From Streptomyces daqingensis (GTDB lineage Bacteria; Actinomycetota; Actinomycetes; Streptomycetales; Streptomycetaceae), in contig NZ_BMMP01000019.1 of assembly GCF_014645895.1 (NCBI RefSeq), positions 38,263 to 102,262 on the forward strand: 64,000 nucleotides of DNA, read 5' to 3'. This document shows, piece after piece, positions 1 to 9,042 of this stretch. The notes below the pieces were generated by a model. That model was not told the DNA's origin, did no database searches, and was given only the letters and a program-made list of their open reading frames with translations. Every line of letters begins with the position of its first letter. The first letter of the stretch is position 1. A program made the position numbers and the translations under genes.

Positions 1-563
1 GTCTCTTCGTGCTCGGTTTCACCGCCGTCTTCGTCTCGGGCGGTGCCCTCTTCGGAGGCTTCGGGGCGACCCTGCAGGAGCACCGGACGGTGATCTCCCG
101 GGTGCTGGGGGCGCTGACGATCCTGCTGGGCCTGGCGTTCATGGGAGCGCTCGGCCCGCTGTCGCGCTTCACGTCCCGCGAGTTCCGCATCCACCGCAGG
201 CCGGCTGTCGGCCTCGCGGGGGCGCCGATGCTCGGCGTGCTCTTCGGCATCGGCTGGACGCCCTGCATCGGGCCGACGCTCGCCGCGGTGCAGACCCTCG
301 CCTTCAACGAGGCCAGCGCCGGACGCGGCGCCCTGCTGACCGTGGCGTACTGCGTCGGCCTCGGCGTCCCCTTCGTCGTCGCGGCCATCGCCTTCCGCCG
401 GACGCTCGGCGCCTTCGGCTGGGTGAAGCGGCACTACGCGTGGGTGATGAGGACGGGCGGGGCGATGCTGGTCGTCGTCGGGCTGCTGCTCGTCACGGGG
501 GCCTGGGACCGGATCGTGTACGACCTGCAAGTCTGGTCGTCCGACTACACCGTGGGAATCTGA
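1..563 (+). CDS. ccdA: CcdA-type cytochrome c biogenesis membrane protein (5' end outside window)
   Basis: This is the C-terminal part of a polytopic membrane protein of the CcdA/DsbD transmembrane family, which carries reducing equivalents across the membrane to reduce apocytochrome c thiols. The frame is open from base 3, so the start lies upstream. Several hydrophobic helices are visible, and the segment GWTPCIGPT carries the Pro-Cys motif typical of CcdA helix 4. The stop at 561-563 is only 3 nt before resB, so the two are co-transcribed. The order ccdA-resB-ccsB is the standard actinobacterial System II cytochrome c maturation operon; a ResA thioredoxin gene would be expected just outside the window. 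Family assignment is firm; the missing N-terminus cannot be judged. Confidence 0.9.
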   Translation, partial: LFVLGFTAVFVSGGALFGGFGATLQEHRTVISRVLGALTILLGLAFMGALGPLSRFTSREFRIHRRPAVGLAGAPMLGVLFGIGWTPCIGPTLAAVQTLAFNEASAGRGALLTVAYCVGLGVPFVVAAIAFRRTLGAFGWVKRHYAWVMRTGGAMLVVVGLLLVTGAWDRIVYDLQVWSSDYTVGI

Positions 564-566
564 GCT

Positions 567-2504
567 ATGCGTACGACGTCCACCGACTCCGGCGACAGCG
601 GTGCCTCCGGGCACGGCGGCGGCGACGCCGCGGACACGGCCGGGGACGAGACCCGGCTGGCGCGCGAGGCCGCCTCGCAGCTCGATCAGCTGGACGAGCA
701 GTCGCAGCGTTCGACGCTCTCGACAGCTCCCGGCGAGGACAGGCTCAACGTCCCCTCCATGAGCGCCCTCGGCTGGGCCCGCTGGATCTGGCGGCAGCTG
801 ACCTCGATGCGCGTCGCCCTGATCCTGCTCTTCCTGCTCTCCCTTGCCGCGATCCCCGGCTCGGTCATCCCGCAGACCGACGTCGACAGCGTCAAGGTCG
901 AGGAGTTCAAGCAGAAGCACGACGTCATCTCGCCCGTCTACGAGAAGCTGCAGCTCTTCGACGTCTACACCTCGGTGTGGTTCTCCGCGATCTACATCCT
1001 GCTGTTCGTCTCGCTGGCCGGCTGCATCGTGCCGCGCACCTGGCAGTTCGTGGGCCAGCTGCGGGGGAGGCCGCCGCGTGCGCCGCGGCGCCTGCACCGG
1101 ATGCCGGCCTACACGACCTGGCACACCGGAGCCGAGCCGGACGCCGTGCTGGGCAGGGCCTCGAAGCTGCTGGGGAAGCGGCGCTTCCGGGTGCAGCGCG
1201 ACGGTGACGCCGTCGCCTCGGAGAAGGGCTACCTGCGCGAAGCGGGCAACCTCGTCTTCCACGTCGCGCTCATCGTGCTGCTGCTGGCGTTCGCGGCCGG
1301 GCAGCTGTGGAAGTCCGAGGGCGGCAAGCTGATCATCCAGGGCGACGGCTTCTCCAACACCCTGACGCAGTACGACGACTTCAAGTCCGGCTCCCTCTTC
1401 GACACCAGCGACCTGGACTCGTTCGGCTTCACCCTCGACCGCTTCCACGCCACGTACGAGGAGAGCGGTCCGGAGAAGGGCACCGCCCGCGACTTCCGCG
1501 CCGACGTCTCGTACTGGAAGGGGGCGGACGGCAAGGAGCGGCAGAGCACGATCGAGGTGAACCATCCGCTGGAGGCGGGCGACACCAAGGTCTACCTGAA
1601 CGGCAACGGCTACGCGCCCGTGGTCTCCGTCAAGGACGGCGAGGGCAGGACGGCCTACCGGGGGCCCGTCCCGTTCCTGCCGCAGGACGGGAACCTGACG
1701 TCGTCGGGGGTCGTGAAGGTCACCGACTACCGCAACGCGAAGGGGTTTAAGGACCAGCTCGGCTTCCAGGGCTTCTTCGTGCCGACCTTCGGCGGCTCGG
1801 GCTCCGGCTCGATGTTCTCGCAGTCCCCTTCGCTGAAGTACCCGGTGCTCTTCCTCACCGCCTACCACGGCGAACTCGGGTACGAGAGCGTCTACCAGCT
1901 CGACACCGAGCCCATGAAGCAGTTCAAGGGGAAGGACGGGAGGCCGCTCGCGAAGAAGATCCTCCCGGGCGAGTCCATGAAACTCCCGGACGGGAAGGCC
2001 TCGCTGAAGTTCGAGGGCGTACGGAAGTGGGCCCAGTTCCAGATCGTCCATCAGGTCGGCAACGGCTGGGCGCTGGGCGGTGCGATCGCCGCGATCGCCG
2101 GGCTCGCCGGTTCGCTGTTCGTCCAGCGGCGCCGCGTGTGGGTGCGAGCGGTCGCGGGGCCGGACGGCCGTACCGTCGTGGAGATGGCCGGGCTCGGCCG
2201 CAGCGAGTCCGCGAGGCTCCCCGAGGAGCTGGGCGACCTGGCGTTCGCCCTGCAGTCCGACGCCCCTCCGGTGCACGAAGACGACGCGACAGACGCCGCA
2301 CCGGACGCCGCTGAGGACGCCGACGCCGCGGGCGCCGGCGAGACCGAGAAGACCGAAGACGCCGACGGCACCGGCACCGGGGGAGCGGACCAGAGCCCCG
2401 CTCCTGAGGTTCCCCCGTCCCGCGCCCCGACCCCGCCCGGCAAGACCACCCAAGACAGCCCCCAGGACGGCGCCGAAGCCTCGCCGCGAGGAGAACGCCA
2501 GTGA
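567..2504 (+). CDS. resB: ResB cytochrome c biogenesis protein
   Basis: ResB (Ccs1) is a membrane subunit of the System II haem-delivery and cytochrome c ligation complex and partners CcsB/ResC. The 645-aa protein has a Ser/Thr/Gly/Asp-rich cytoplasmic N-terminus (about 1-65), two close membrane helices (about 82-101 and 137-155), a third at about 230-250, a large extracytoplasmic domain, and a fourth helix near residue 505. It ends in an acidic and Pro-rich tail of about 80 residues, which is longer than in many homologues. The ATG at 567 is 3 nt after the ccdA stop. The 3' end overlaps ccsB by 4 nt (GTGA), pointing to coupled translation of the two subunits. Confidence 0.93.
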   Translation: MRTTSTDSGDSGASGHGGGDAADTAGDETRLAREAASQLDQLDEQSQRSTLSTAPGEDRLNVPSMSALGWARWIWRQLTSMRVALILLFLLSLAAIPGSVIPQTDVDSVKVEEFKQKHDVISPVYEKLQLFDVYTSVWFSAIYILLFVSLAGCIVPRTWQFVGQLRGRPPRAPRRLHRMPAYTTWHTGAEPDAVLGRASKLLGKRRFRVQRDGDAVASEKGYLREAGNLVFHVALIVLLLAFAAGQLWKSEGGKLIIQGDGFSNTLTQYDDFKSGSLFDTSDLDSFGFTLDRFHATYEESGPEKGTARDFRADVSYWKGADGKERQSTIEVNHPLEAGDTKVYLNGNGYAPVVSVKDGEGRTAYRGPVPFLPQDGNLTSSGVVKVTDYRNAKGFKDQLGFQGFFVPTFGGSGSGSMFSQSPSLKYPVLFLTAYHGELGYESVYQLDTEPMKQFKGKDGRPLAKKILPGESMKLPDGKASLKFEGVRKWAQFQIVHQVGNGWALGGAIAAIAGLAGSLFVQRRRVWVRAVAGPDGRTVVEMAGLGRSESARLPEELGDLAFALQSDAPPVHEDDATDAAPDAAEDADAAGAGETEKTEDADGTGTGGADQSPAPEVPPSRAPTPPGKTTQDSPQDGAEASPRGERQ

Positions 2505-3595
2505 ACATCGCTGCCGCAACCAACGAGAGTCTCGCCGAGATCAGCAACTACCTGATCTATTCGGCGATGGCCGTGTACACGCTCGCCTTCGGCGCGCATA
2601 TCGCCGAGTGGGTCTTCGGCAGCCGCAGCAAGGTCGCACGCACGGCCGCGGCGCTGAGCGGCAAGGGCGAGAAGGAGAGCGGGGACGCCGCCGCGCCCGC
2701 GGTCAAGGTGCGCGAGGGCGGGAGCACTTCGGTGCTGGAGCGCCCCAAGGTCGTCGTACGCTCCTCGGCGGGCCGCCGCGGCGACCTCCCGGACGGCCCC
2801 GGCGCCGCGGGCGGTGACGAGCAGGGCGACCTGTACGGCCGGATCGCCGTCTCCCTGACGACGCTGGCCTTCCTGCTGCACGTGGCGGGCGTGCTCGCTC
2901 GCGCGCTGTCCGTGCAGCGTGCCCCCTGGGGCAACATGTACGAGTTCTCGACAGCCTTCTCGATGGTCGCCGTCGGCGGCTACCTCGGGTTCCTCGTCGC
3001 GAAGAAGAACGTCCGGTGGATCGGCCTGCCGCTGGTCACGACGGTCCTGCTCGACCTCGGGCTGGCCGTCACCGTGCTCTACACCGAGAGCGACCAGCTC
3101 GTGCCCGCGCTCCACTCCTACTGGCTGTGGATCCACGTCTCGCTGGCCATCTGCTGCGGCGCGCTGTTCTACCTCGGCTTCGTGGCGACGGTGCTCTACC
3201 TCTTCCGGGACCGCTACGAGGTGAAGCTGATGGACGGGGGCAAGCCCGGCGGCTTCGCCACGTCCGTCCTGGAGCGGCTGCCGTCCTCGACGTCGCTGGA
3301 CAAGTTCGCGTACCGCATCAACGCCGCCGTCTTCCCCGTGTGGACGTTCACGATCGTCGCCGGCGCGATCTGGGCGGGCGACGCCTGGGGGCGCTACTGG
3401 GGCTGGGACCCGAAGGAGGTCTGGTCCTTCATCACGTGGGTCGCGTACGCGTGTTACCTGCACGCCCGCGCCACCGCGGGCTGGAAGGGCCGGAAGGCCG
3501 CCTACCTGGCGCTGCTGGCCTTCGCGTGCTTCCTCTTCAACTACTACGGCGTGAACATCATCTTCAACGGCAAGCACAGCTACGGCGGGGTCTGA
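2501..3595 (+). CDS. ccsB: CcsB/ResC cytochrome c assembly protein (CcsA family)
   Basis: This is the haem-handling subunit of System II cytochrome c synthetase, 364 aa with about eight membrane helices. The tryptophan-rich WWD haem-binding loop is clear at residues 291-308 (WAGDAWGRYWGWDPKEVW). Candidate haem-ligand histidines occur near residues 127, 205 and 212. The GTG start at 2501 overlaps the resB stop. A Lys/Glu/Gly-rich stretch at about 45-110 between the first helix and the core is an actinobacterial insertion. A short GC-rich inverted repeat just after the stop (about 3602-3617) could be a weak terminator, and the next gene is convergent. Confidence 0.95.
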   Translation: MNIAAATNESLAEISNYLIYSAMAVYTLAFGAHIAEWVFGSRSKVARTAAALSGKGEKESGDAAAPAVKVREGGSTSVLERPKVVVRSSAGRRGDLPDGPGAAGGDEQGDLYGRIAVSLTTLAFLLHVAGVLARALSVQRAPWGNMYEFSTAFSMVAVGGYLGFLVAKKNVRWIGLPLVTTVLLDLGLAVTVLYTESDQLVPALHSYWLWIHVSLAICCGALFYLGFVATVLYLFRDRYEVKLMDGGKPGGFATSVLERLPSSTSLDKFAYRINAAVFPVWTFTIVAGAIWAGDAWGRYWGWDPKEVWSFITWVAYACYLHARATAGWKGRKAAYLALLAFACFLFNYYGVNIIFNGKHSYGGV

Positions 3596-3681
3596 TCCGC
3601 GCGGCCCGTCCGGGCCGTCGGCCGCCTCACTCCCGCCCGCCGTCGTGCCGCGTCAGCCGCCGCGCGCCCCGGCGGGTGGGC

Positions 3682-4233
3682 TCAGCGGGCCTGAGGCGGC
3701 TCGTCCGAACCGTTGTCCCGCTGCCGTGCTTCCTCTTCGCGGCGGTGCAGCTCCGCCTCCTGCCGCGTCGGCTCGGCGGGCGCGCCGTCGCCTGAGGGGC
3801 CGCCTTCCGCCGGCGCGGAACCCGCGGCGGGCTCGGCGTTCTTGCCGCGCTCGCCGCCCTCGGCCCCGGCGTCCGGACCGGTCTCGAGCGGACGGTCGGC
3901 CTCCGCGCCGTCCTCGTCGCGCTGCTCACCGTCGGACCGCGGATCGTCGGAAGGCGTCCCGTCCTTGAGCGACTTCAGGAACTCCGGGTTGTCGTCCGGG
4001 GCGACCCACCGCCGCTCGTCGGGGCGGGTGGCGCCGTAGGGGGCGTTCCGGCGGGGGCGTCCGACCGCGAACCAGGCGATCGGGCCGAGCAGCACCTGGC
4101 CGAAGAGCAGGATGATGAGGACCCACGCCACCTTCGGCAGCTTGCGGACCTCTTTCTCCGGTGTGTTCAGGCAGTCGATGAAGGCGTAGATCCACACCGC
4201 CAGGACGAGGATGAACGGCAGGTACCTCAGCAT
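3682..4233 (-). CDS. PLDc_N-type small membrane protein with disordered tail
   Basis: The 183-aa protein has two N-terminal membrane helices (about 3-20 and 36-57) separated by a short charged loop with a Cys and Asn-Thr-Pro. This is the layout of the phospholipase D/nuclease N-terminal (PLDc_N) membrane domain found in many Streptomyces proteins and in cardiolipin synthases. No HKD catalytic motif follows. Instead residues from about 75 onward are acidic, Ala/Gly/Glu-rich and probably disordered. The function is unknown; a role at the membrane is all that can be inferred. It is convergent with ccsB and divergent from the UbiD gene. Confidence 0.8.
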   Translation of the reverse strand: MLRYLPFILVLAVWIYAFIDCLNTPEKEVRKLPKVAWVLIILLFGQVLLGPIAWFAVGRPRRNAPYGATRPDERRWVAPDDNPEFLKSLKDGTPSDDPRSDGEQRDEDGAEADRPLETGPDAGAEGGERGKNAEPAAGSAPAEGGPSGDGAPAEPTRQEAELHRREEEARQRDNGSDEPPQAR

Positions 4234-4395
4234 GTGTGACGCCCCCTAGGCGAGCTGACTCGGCGCGGCGGGCCAGTAGTGCGGTTGGCGCGGTTCGCGT
4301 TGCGGTTCACGTACGTAGGCCAAGCGTAACGGGGAGCTGCGCGGCCCCGGGGGCGGGCGGCGAAGGCCGCGGGGCCATACCCGATACTGGAGCGC

Positions 4396-5847
4396 ATGGC
4401 TTACGACGATCTCCGCTCGCTGCTGCGGGCGCTGGAGCGGGACCGGGACCTCAAGCGCATCAAGGCCGAGGTGGATCCGTACCTCGAAGTGGGGGAGATC
4501 GTCGACCGGGTGCAGAAGGCTGGGGGCCCGGCGCTGCTCTTCGAGAACGTCAAGGGTTCGCCGCTGCCGCTCGCGATGAACGTCTTCGGGACGGACCGCC
4601 GCCTGCTGAAGGCGCTCGGGCTGCGCTCCTACGACGAGATCAGCGAGAAGATCGGCGGACTGCTGAAGCCCGAACTCCCCCAGGGGTTCGTGGGGATGCG
4701 CGAGGCGTTCGGGAAGCTCGGCGCCATGGCGCACGTACCGCCGAAGAAGGTCAAGGACGGTCCCGTGCACGACGTGGTCGTGCAGGGCGACGACGTGGAC
4801 CTGGACCAGCTGCCCGCCCTGTTCACGTGGCCGGAGGACGGCGGCTCCTTCTTCAACCTCGGCCTGACGCACACGAAGCACCCGGAGACGGGCGTACGCA
4901 ACCTCGGCCTCTACCGGCTCCAGCGGCACGACCGCCGCACCATCGGCATGCACTGGCAGATCCACAAGGACAGCCGCAACCACTACCAGGTCGCTGCCCG
5001 GCGCGGTGAGAAGCTGCCCGTCGCCATCGCCTTCGGCTGCCCGCCCGCCGTGACGTACGCCGCGACGGCGCCGCTGCCGGGCGACATCGACGAGTACCTG
5101 TTCGCGGGGTTCACCCAGGGCAAGCGCGTCGAGATGGTCGACTGCAAGACCGTGCCGCTGCAGGTGCCGGCGAACGCGGAAGTGGTCCTGGAAGGCTGGC
5201 TGGAGCCGGGGGAGATGCGCCCGGAGGGTCCGTTCGGAGACCACACCGGTTTCTACACGCCGCAGGAGGACTTCCCCGCGCTGACGATCGACTGTGTGAC
5301 GATGCGGAAGCGCCCCGTCTTCCAGTCGATCGTCGTGGGACGGCCGCCGACGGAGGACGGGCCGCTCGGCCGGGCCACGGAGCGGTTCTTCCTGCCGCTC
5401 TTCAAGATCATCGTTCCGGACGTCGTGGACTACCACCTCCCCGAGGCGGGCGGGTTCCACAACTGCATGATCGTCTCGATCGACAAGAAGTACCCCAAGC
5501 ACGCACAGAAGGTCATGCACGCGATCTGGGGCGCGCACATGCTCTCCCTGGAGAAGCTGATCATCGTCGTGGACGCCGGGTGTGACGTACGCGACCTCCA
5601 CGAAGTCGCGTGGCGGGCGCTCGGGAACGTCGACTACTCGCGTGACCTGACCGTCGTCGAAGGACCGGTCGACCACCTCGACCACGCCTCCTACCAGCAG
5701 TTCTGGGGCGGCAAGGCGGGCATCGACGCCACCGCGAAGCTGCCCGAGGAGGGCTACACCCGCGACGGCGGCTGGCCGCAGATGATCGAGTCCGACCCGC
5801 GGATCGCCGAACGCGTCACCGCGCGCTGGAAGGAGTACGGCCTGTGA
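4396..5847 (+). CDS. UbiD-family menaquinone biosynthesis decarboxylase
   Basis: The 483-aa protein is a prenylated-FMN-dependent UbiD-family decarboxylase. The hallmark segment EGWLEPGEM...EGPFGDHTGFY lies in the middle of the protein and supplies the conserved Glu/Asp residues of the active site. It is followed by the prenyltransferase gene mqnP with a 4-nt overlap, and a UbiX cofactor synthase is encoded nearby. This matches the late futalosine pathway cluster known from S. coelicolor (SCO4490 to SCO4492), where it decarboxylates the naphthoate intermediate. The ATG at 4396 follows an intergenic gap of about 160 bp that should hold the promoter. Confidence 0.92.
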   Translation: MAYDDLRSLLRALERDRDLKRIKAEVDPYLEVGEIVDRVQKAGGPALLFENVKGSPLPLAMNVFGTDRRLLKALGLRSYDEISEKIGGLLKPELPQGFVGMREAFGKLGAMAHVPPKKVKDGPVHDVVVQGDDVDLDQLPALFTWPEDGGSFFNLGLTHTKHPETGVRNLGLYRLQRHDRRTIGMHWQIHKDSRNHYQVAARRGEKLPVAIAFGCPPAVTYAATAPLPGDIDEYLFAGFTQGKRVEMVDCKTVPLQVPANAEVVLEGWLEPGEMRPEGPFGDHTGFYTPQEDFPALTIDCVTMRKRPVFQSIVVGRPPTEDGPLGRATERFFLPLFKIIVPDVVDYHLPEAGGFHNCMIVSIDKKYPKHAQKVMHAIWGAHMLSLEKLIIVVDAGCDVRDLHEVAWRALGNVDYSRDLTVVEGPVDHLDHASYQQFWGGKAGIDATAKLPEEGYTRDGGWPQMIESDPRIAERVTARWKEYGL

Positions 5848-6800
5848 GCGGCGAAGCAGTCGCGGGCGGCGGCGCAGCGGGACACGGGGAGACCGCCCGG
5901 CCCGCGTCCGCGGGGAGCCCGCACCCGCAGGGCGGCGTACGGGCGTTCCTGCGCCTGGTGATGATCGAGCACTCCGTCTTCGCGCTGCCCTTCGCCTATA
6001 TCGCCGCGCTCACCGCGATGTTCGGGGAGAGCGGAGCCGTTCAGTGGCGCGAGCTGCTGCTCGTCACCGTCGCGATGGTCGGGCTGCGCACCTTCGCCAT
6101 GGCCGCCAACCGGATCATCGACCGCGAGATCGACGCCCGGAACCCTCGCACGGCCGGACGCGAACTCGTCACCGGCGCACTGTCGGTCCGCTCGGCGTGG
6201 GCGGGCGCCCTCGTCGCGGTCGTCGTCTTCCTCGGGGCGTGTGCCCTGCTCAACCCGCTCTGCCTCGTGCTGGCTCCGGCGGCCGTGCTCCCGATGGTCG
6301 TCTATCCGTACGGGAAGCGCTTCACCGACTTCCCGCACGCCATCCTCGGACTCGCGCAGGCCATCGGCCCGGTCGGCGCGTGGATCGCGGTGACCGGCGC
6401 CTGGTCCTGGGACGCGGTGGTGCTCGGGCTCGCGGTCGGCGTGTGGATCGGCGGCTTCGACCTGATCTTCGGCTGCCAGGACGTCGCGGCCGACCGCGCC
6501 CACGGGGTGCGCTCCGTGCCCGCCCGCTTCGGGATCGCGGGGGCGCTGTACGGGGCGCGCGTCAGCCACGTCGTCACGGTGCTGCTGCTGTTCTGGTTCG
6601 GCTGGCTCACCGGCGCGGGGGCGTTCTACTGGCTGGGGCTGGCGATCGTGGCCGGCGCCTTCGTCTATGAGCACTCCATCGTCAAGCCCGGTGACCTGTC
6701 CCGCCTCAACCGGGCCTTCTTCAGCGTCAACGGCTTCATCGGCATCGCGCTGTTCGTGTGCGCGCTGCTCGACCTCGCCGTCCGCGGGCTGGGCGTCTGA
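5844..6800 (+). CDS. mqnP: Menaquinone biosynthesis prenyltransferase MqnP (UbiA family)
   Basis: This is a 318-aa integral membrane prenyltransferase of the UbiA superfamily. The first aspartate-rich motif is NxxxDxxxD at residues 89-97, and the second is the pair D213/D217 in DVAAD; together they bind Mg-diphosphate of the polyprenyl donor. In the futalosine route the enzyme attaches the polyprenyl tail to the dihydroxynaphthoate-type acceptor. The first 30 residues are Gly/Ala/Pro-rich and precede the first helix. GTG at 5844 overlaps the UbiD stop (GTGA), so the two enzymes are translationally coupled. Confidence 0.93.
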   Translation: MSGEAVAGGGAAGHGETARPASAGSPHPQGGVRAFLRLVMIEHSVFALPFAYIAALTAMFGESGAVQWRELLLVTVAMVGLRTFAMAANRIIDREIDARNPRTAGRELVTGALSVRSAWAGALVAVVVFLGACALLNPLCLVLAPAAVLPMVVYPYGKRFTDFPHAILGLAQAIGPVGAWIAVTGAWSWDAVVLGLAVGVWIGGFDLIFGCQDVAADRAHGVRSVPARFGIAGALYGARVSHVVTVLLLFWFGWLTGAGAFYWLGLAIVAGAFVYEHSIVKPGDLSRLNRAFFSVNGFIGIALFVCALLDLAVRGLGV

Positions 6801-6901
6801 CGGCCGGACGCCCCGCGCCTCCCGTGCCCCGCGCCTCCCGTGCCCGGTGCCGACGGCCCGGCGTCAGTGCCCGGCGTCGTTCAGCGCGGAGGAGACGGCC
6901 G

Positions 6902-7534
6902 TCAGTGCCAGGCGGGCTTGGCCCCGCCGGGCGCGCGCCGGGAGGACGTGAGGAAGGCGGCCACGATCCCGCCGACCAGCCCGAACAGGTGCCCCTGCCA
7001 GGAGATGCCGCCGTCGGTGGGCAGCACACCCCAGAGGATCGAGCCGTACAGGACGGCGACGACACCGCCCAGCGCCACGTCGGTGATGCGGCGGTCCACG
7101 AAACCGCGCACCAGCAGGTAGCCGAAGAGGCCGAAGATCAGGCCCGACGCCCCCGCCGTGTTGCTCGCCGGCGGGGCCACCAGCCACACGCCCACCCCGC
7201 TGACCACGATGATCGTCAAGGCGACGGCGAGGAACCTCGCCGTCCCGCGCAGCGCGGCGAGGAAGCCGAGGACGAGCAGCGGCAGCGTGTTCGCCACGAG
7301 ATGGCCGAAGCCGAAGTGCATGAACGCGGCCGGCACGACGTCGACCAGTTCGCCCTGCTGGCGCGGAACGATCCCGAAGGTGTCCAGAGCGTGACCGGAC
7401 GCGTAGTCGACCGCCTCCAGCACCCACAGCAGCGCGACCCAGGCCAGTATGAGCTTGGCCGCCGTCCTGGCGCCCCCGCTCGTGACCTTGCCGCTGCTGG
7501 TGCTGTCGGTGCCGGACCCTGATCCGTACGCCAT
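6902..7534 (-). CDS. Rhomboid-family intramembrane serine protease
   Basis: The 210-aa protein has six predicted membrane helices. The catalytic dyad is visible: Ser130 in GASG and His182 in the sequence WQGHLFGLVGG. The conserved HxxxxHxxxN element (H73, H78, N82) is present in the second helix. Rhomboids cleave membrane proteins within the bilayer; the substrate here is unknown. The N-terminal 25 residues are Ser/Gly-rich and cytoplasmic. The gene is convergent with mqnP and stands apart from the upstream lipoprotein gene by about 90 bp. Confidence 0.92.
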   Translation of the reverse strand: MAYGSGSGTDSTSSGKVTSGGARTAAKLILAWVALLWVLEAVDYASGHALDTFGIVPRQQGELVDVVPAAFMHFGFGHLVANTLPLLVLGFLAALRGTARFLAVALTIIVVSGVGVWLVAPPASNTAGASGLIFGLFGYLLVRGFVDRRITDVALGGVVAVLYGSILWGVLPTDGGISWQGHLFGLVGGIVAAFLTSSRRAPGGAKPAWH

Positions 7535-7625
7535 CGAGTCTCCCCTTGAGAAGAGTGGGCGGAGCCGATGCCTTTGCAGTGGGAACGTGGCAGACGGCGC
7601 GCGTGTTCCGTACTTCAGGATGGCG

Positions 7626-8915
7626 TCAGAAATGCTCCGTGCCCAGGGCGCCGTACATCAGCGCCGCTACGAGGTCCTGCGGCTCGAGCTCCTTCGTCCC
7701 GCCGGGTGCGGTCACGGGCACGGCGTCGCCGCCGCTGAACTCCACGCGCATCGGCAGGCTCCTGCCGGTGCCGGTGAACTGGTCGAGGTCGAGCGTGAGC
7801 GTCGTCAGCTGGCCGCGGCGGATGTCGAGGTCGGCGGTGACGTCGCGGTCCGGCACGCGGTCCGGGTCGATCTCCGCTCCCAGCGGCTTCAGCGCCGAGA
7901 CGAGGTCGTCGGCGGCCTTGTCACCCGGAAGCGTGAGCCGGACGCGCTCGGCTCCGTCGTGCTCGCCACGGTCGGAGAATTCGGCGTGCTCGCGCAGCAG
8001 TTCCTGCACTCCCGTCACGAACTCCCGCTGGGACTGCCCATCGAGCGCGGAACCGATGGTCACCGCGTCACGGATCTCGCGGGTGCGCCGGGCCTGCTCG
8101 CTCTTCCGCTCGGCCTCCGCCCTCTCCGCGTCCTCGCCCCGCCGGGCCTTCCCCGACTTCTCGCCGTCCCCGCCGTCGTCGTCCCCGGCCTTGCCGTCCG
8201 GACTCTCCGCGTCCCCGGACTGCTTCTTCTCGCTCTCCGTCCGGTTCTTCTCCCGGTCGGCGTCGAGCGACGCGCGGGCCGCGAGCATCTCGGCGGTACG
8301 GGCGAAGTCGTCGAACGCCTCCGGATCCACCCGCACCCATTCGCCGTCGAGGGCGTCCTTGGCCGCGCCGAGCGTGGACGGCAGATCGTCCGTGAGCCCG
8401 ACGATCTCCGACGCCGTGCGGCGGGCCTTCGCGGAGCCGTCCGCCTGGCGCACCAGCGAGCGCAGGCTCACGCGCAGATAGAGCTTGTCCTGCACGGACT
8501 TGACGGCGGCGATGTCCTTGCCGCCGAAATTGAGCGCGGCCGCCACGTTCGCCGCGTCCGACCCCGGCATCTCCTTCAGCGGCACCTCCTCGTCCCCCGA
8601 GCCGGCGGCCACGGTCAGCTCCGCGCGTGAAAGGCGGAGGGCGTCCCGCCGCGGAACCGGCTTGCCCCGCGCCGCCTCGAGGAATCCGCGGGCACGCTCG
8701 GGCGAGCCGTCCACGGAGACGGTGACGCTGGCCGCCGACTGCTCGCCGAGTTTCACCACCGCGTTGCGGACCTTCATGCCCGTCGTCAGCTGCTCCGCCG
8801 CGCTGCACGCGGCGGCCGAGACGGCCAGCAGGGCGGCACACGAGGCGGCGGCGGTGAGCCGCAGCCGGGAACGCGGGCGCGGGCGGGAGGACTGCATGCG
8901 GAAAGCCAACCGCAT
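7626..8915 (-). CDS. Putative lipoprotein with charged central linker
   Basis: A secreted lipoprotein of 429 aa. ATG at 8915 is preferred because a GGAGG ribosome site ends 6 nt before it; a GTG sits directly upstream at 8918. An Arg-rich n-region and hydrophobic stretch lead to a lipobox AAAC with Cys37. The N-terminal half resembles an LppX/LprG-like surface lipid-binding fold only vaguely. The middle (about 215-275) is a Lys/Glu/Asp/Gly-rich, probably disordered linker, followed by a second globular region rich in beta-strands. The duplicated domain look suggests two related lobes. The ligand is not recognisable from sequence. Confidence 0.75.
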   Translation of the reverse strand: MRLAFRMQSSRPRPRSRLRLTAAASCAALLAVSAAACSAAEQLTTGMKVRNAVVKLGEQSAASVTVSVDGSPERARGFLEAARGKPVPRRDALRLSRAELTVAAGSGDEEVPLKEMPGSDAANVAAALNFGGKDIAAVKSVQDKLYLRVSLRSLVRQADGSAKARRTASEIVGLTDDLPSTLGAAKDALDGEWVRVDPEAFDDFARTAEMLAARASLDADREKNRTESEKKQSGDAESPDGKAGDDDGGDGEKSGKARRGEDAERAEAERKSEQARRTREIRDAVTIGSALDGQSQREFVTGVQELLREHAEFSDRGEHDGAERVRLTLPGDKAADDLVSALKPLGAEIDPDRVPDRDVTADLDIRRGQLTTLTLDLDQFTGTGRSLPMRVEFSGGDAVPVTAPGGTKELEPQDLVAALMYGALGTEHF

Positions 8916-9042
8916 CACGTGCCTCCGGCGCCAGTCGGTACCGGGCCACGGTGCTCAGCCCTGGAGCCGGCCGCGGGCCGCACCGTCCGGGCTGCGCCCC
9001 CGGGGCCCGCTCCGGTGAGGAACTGGTTCCGCCGAGCCGGTC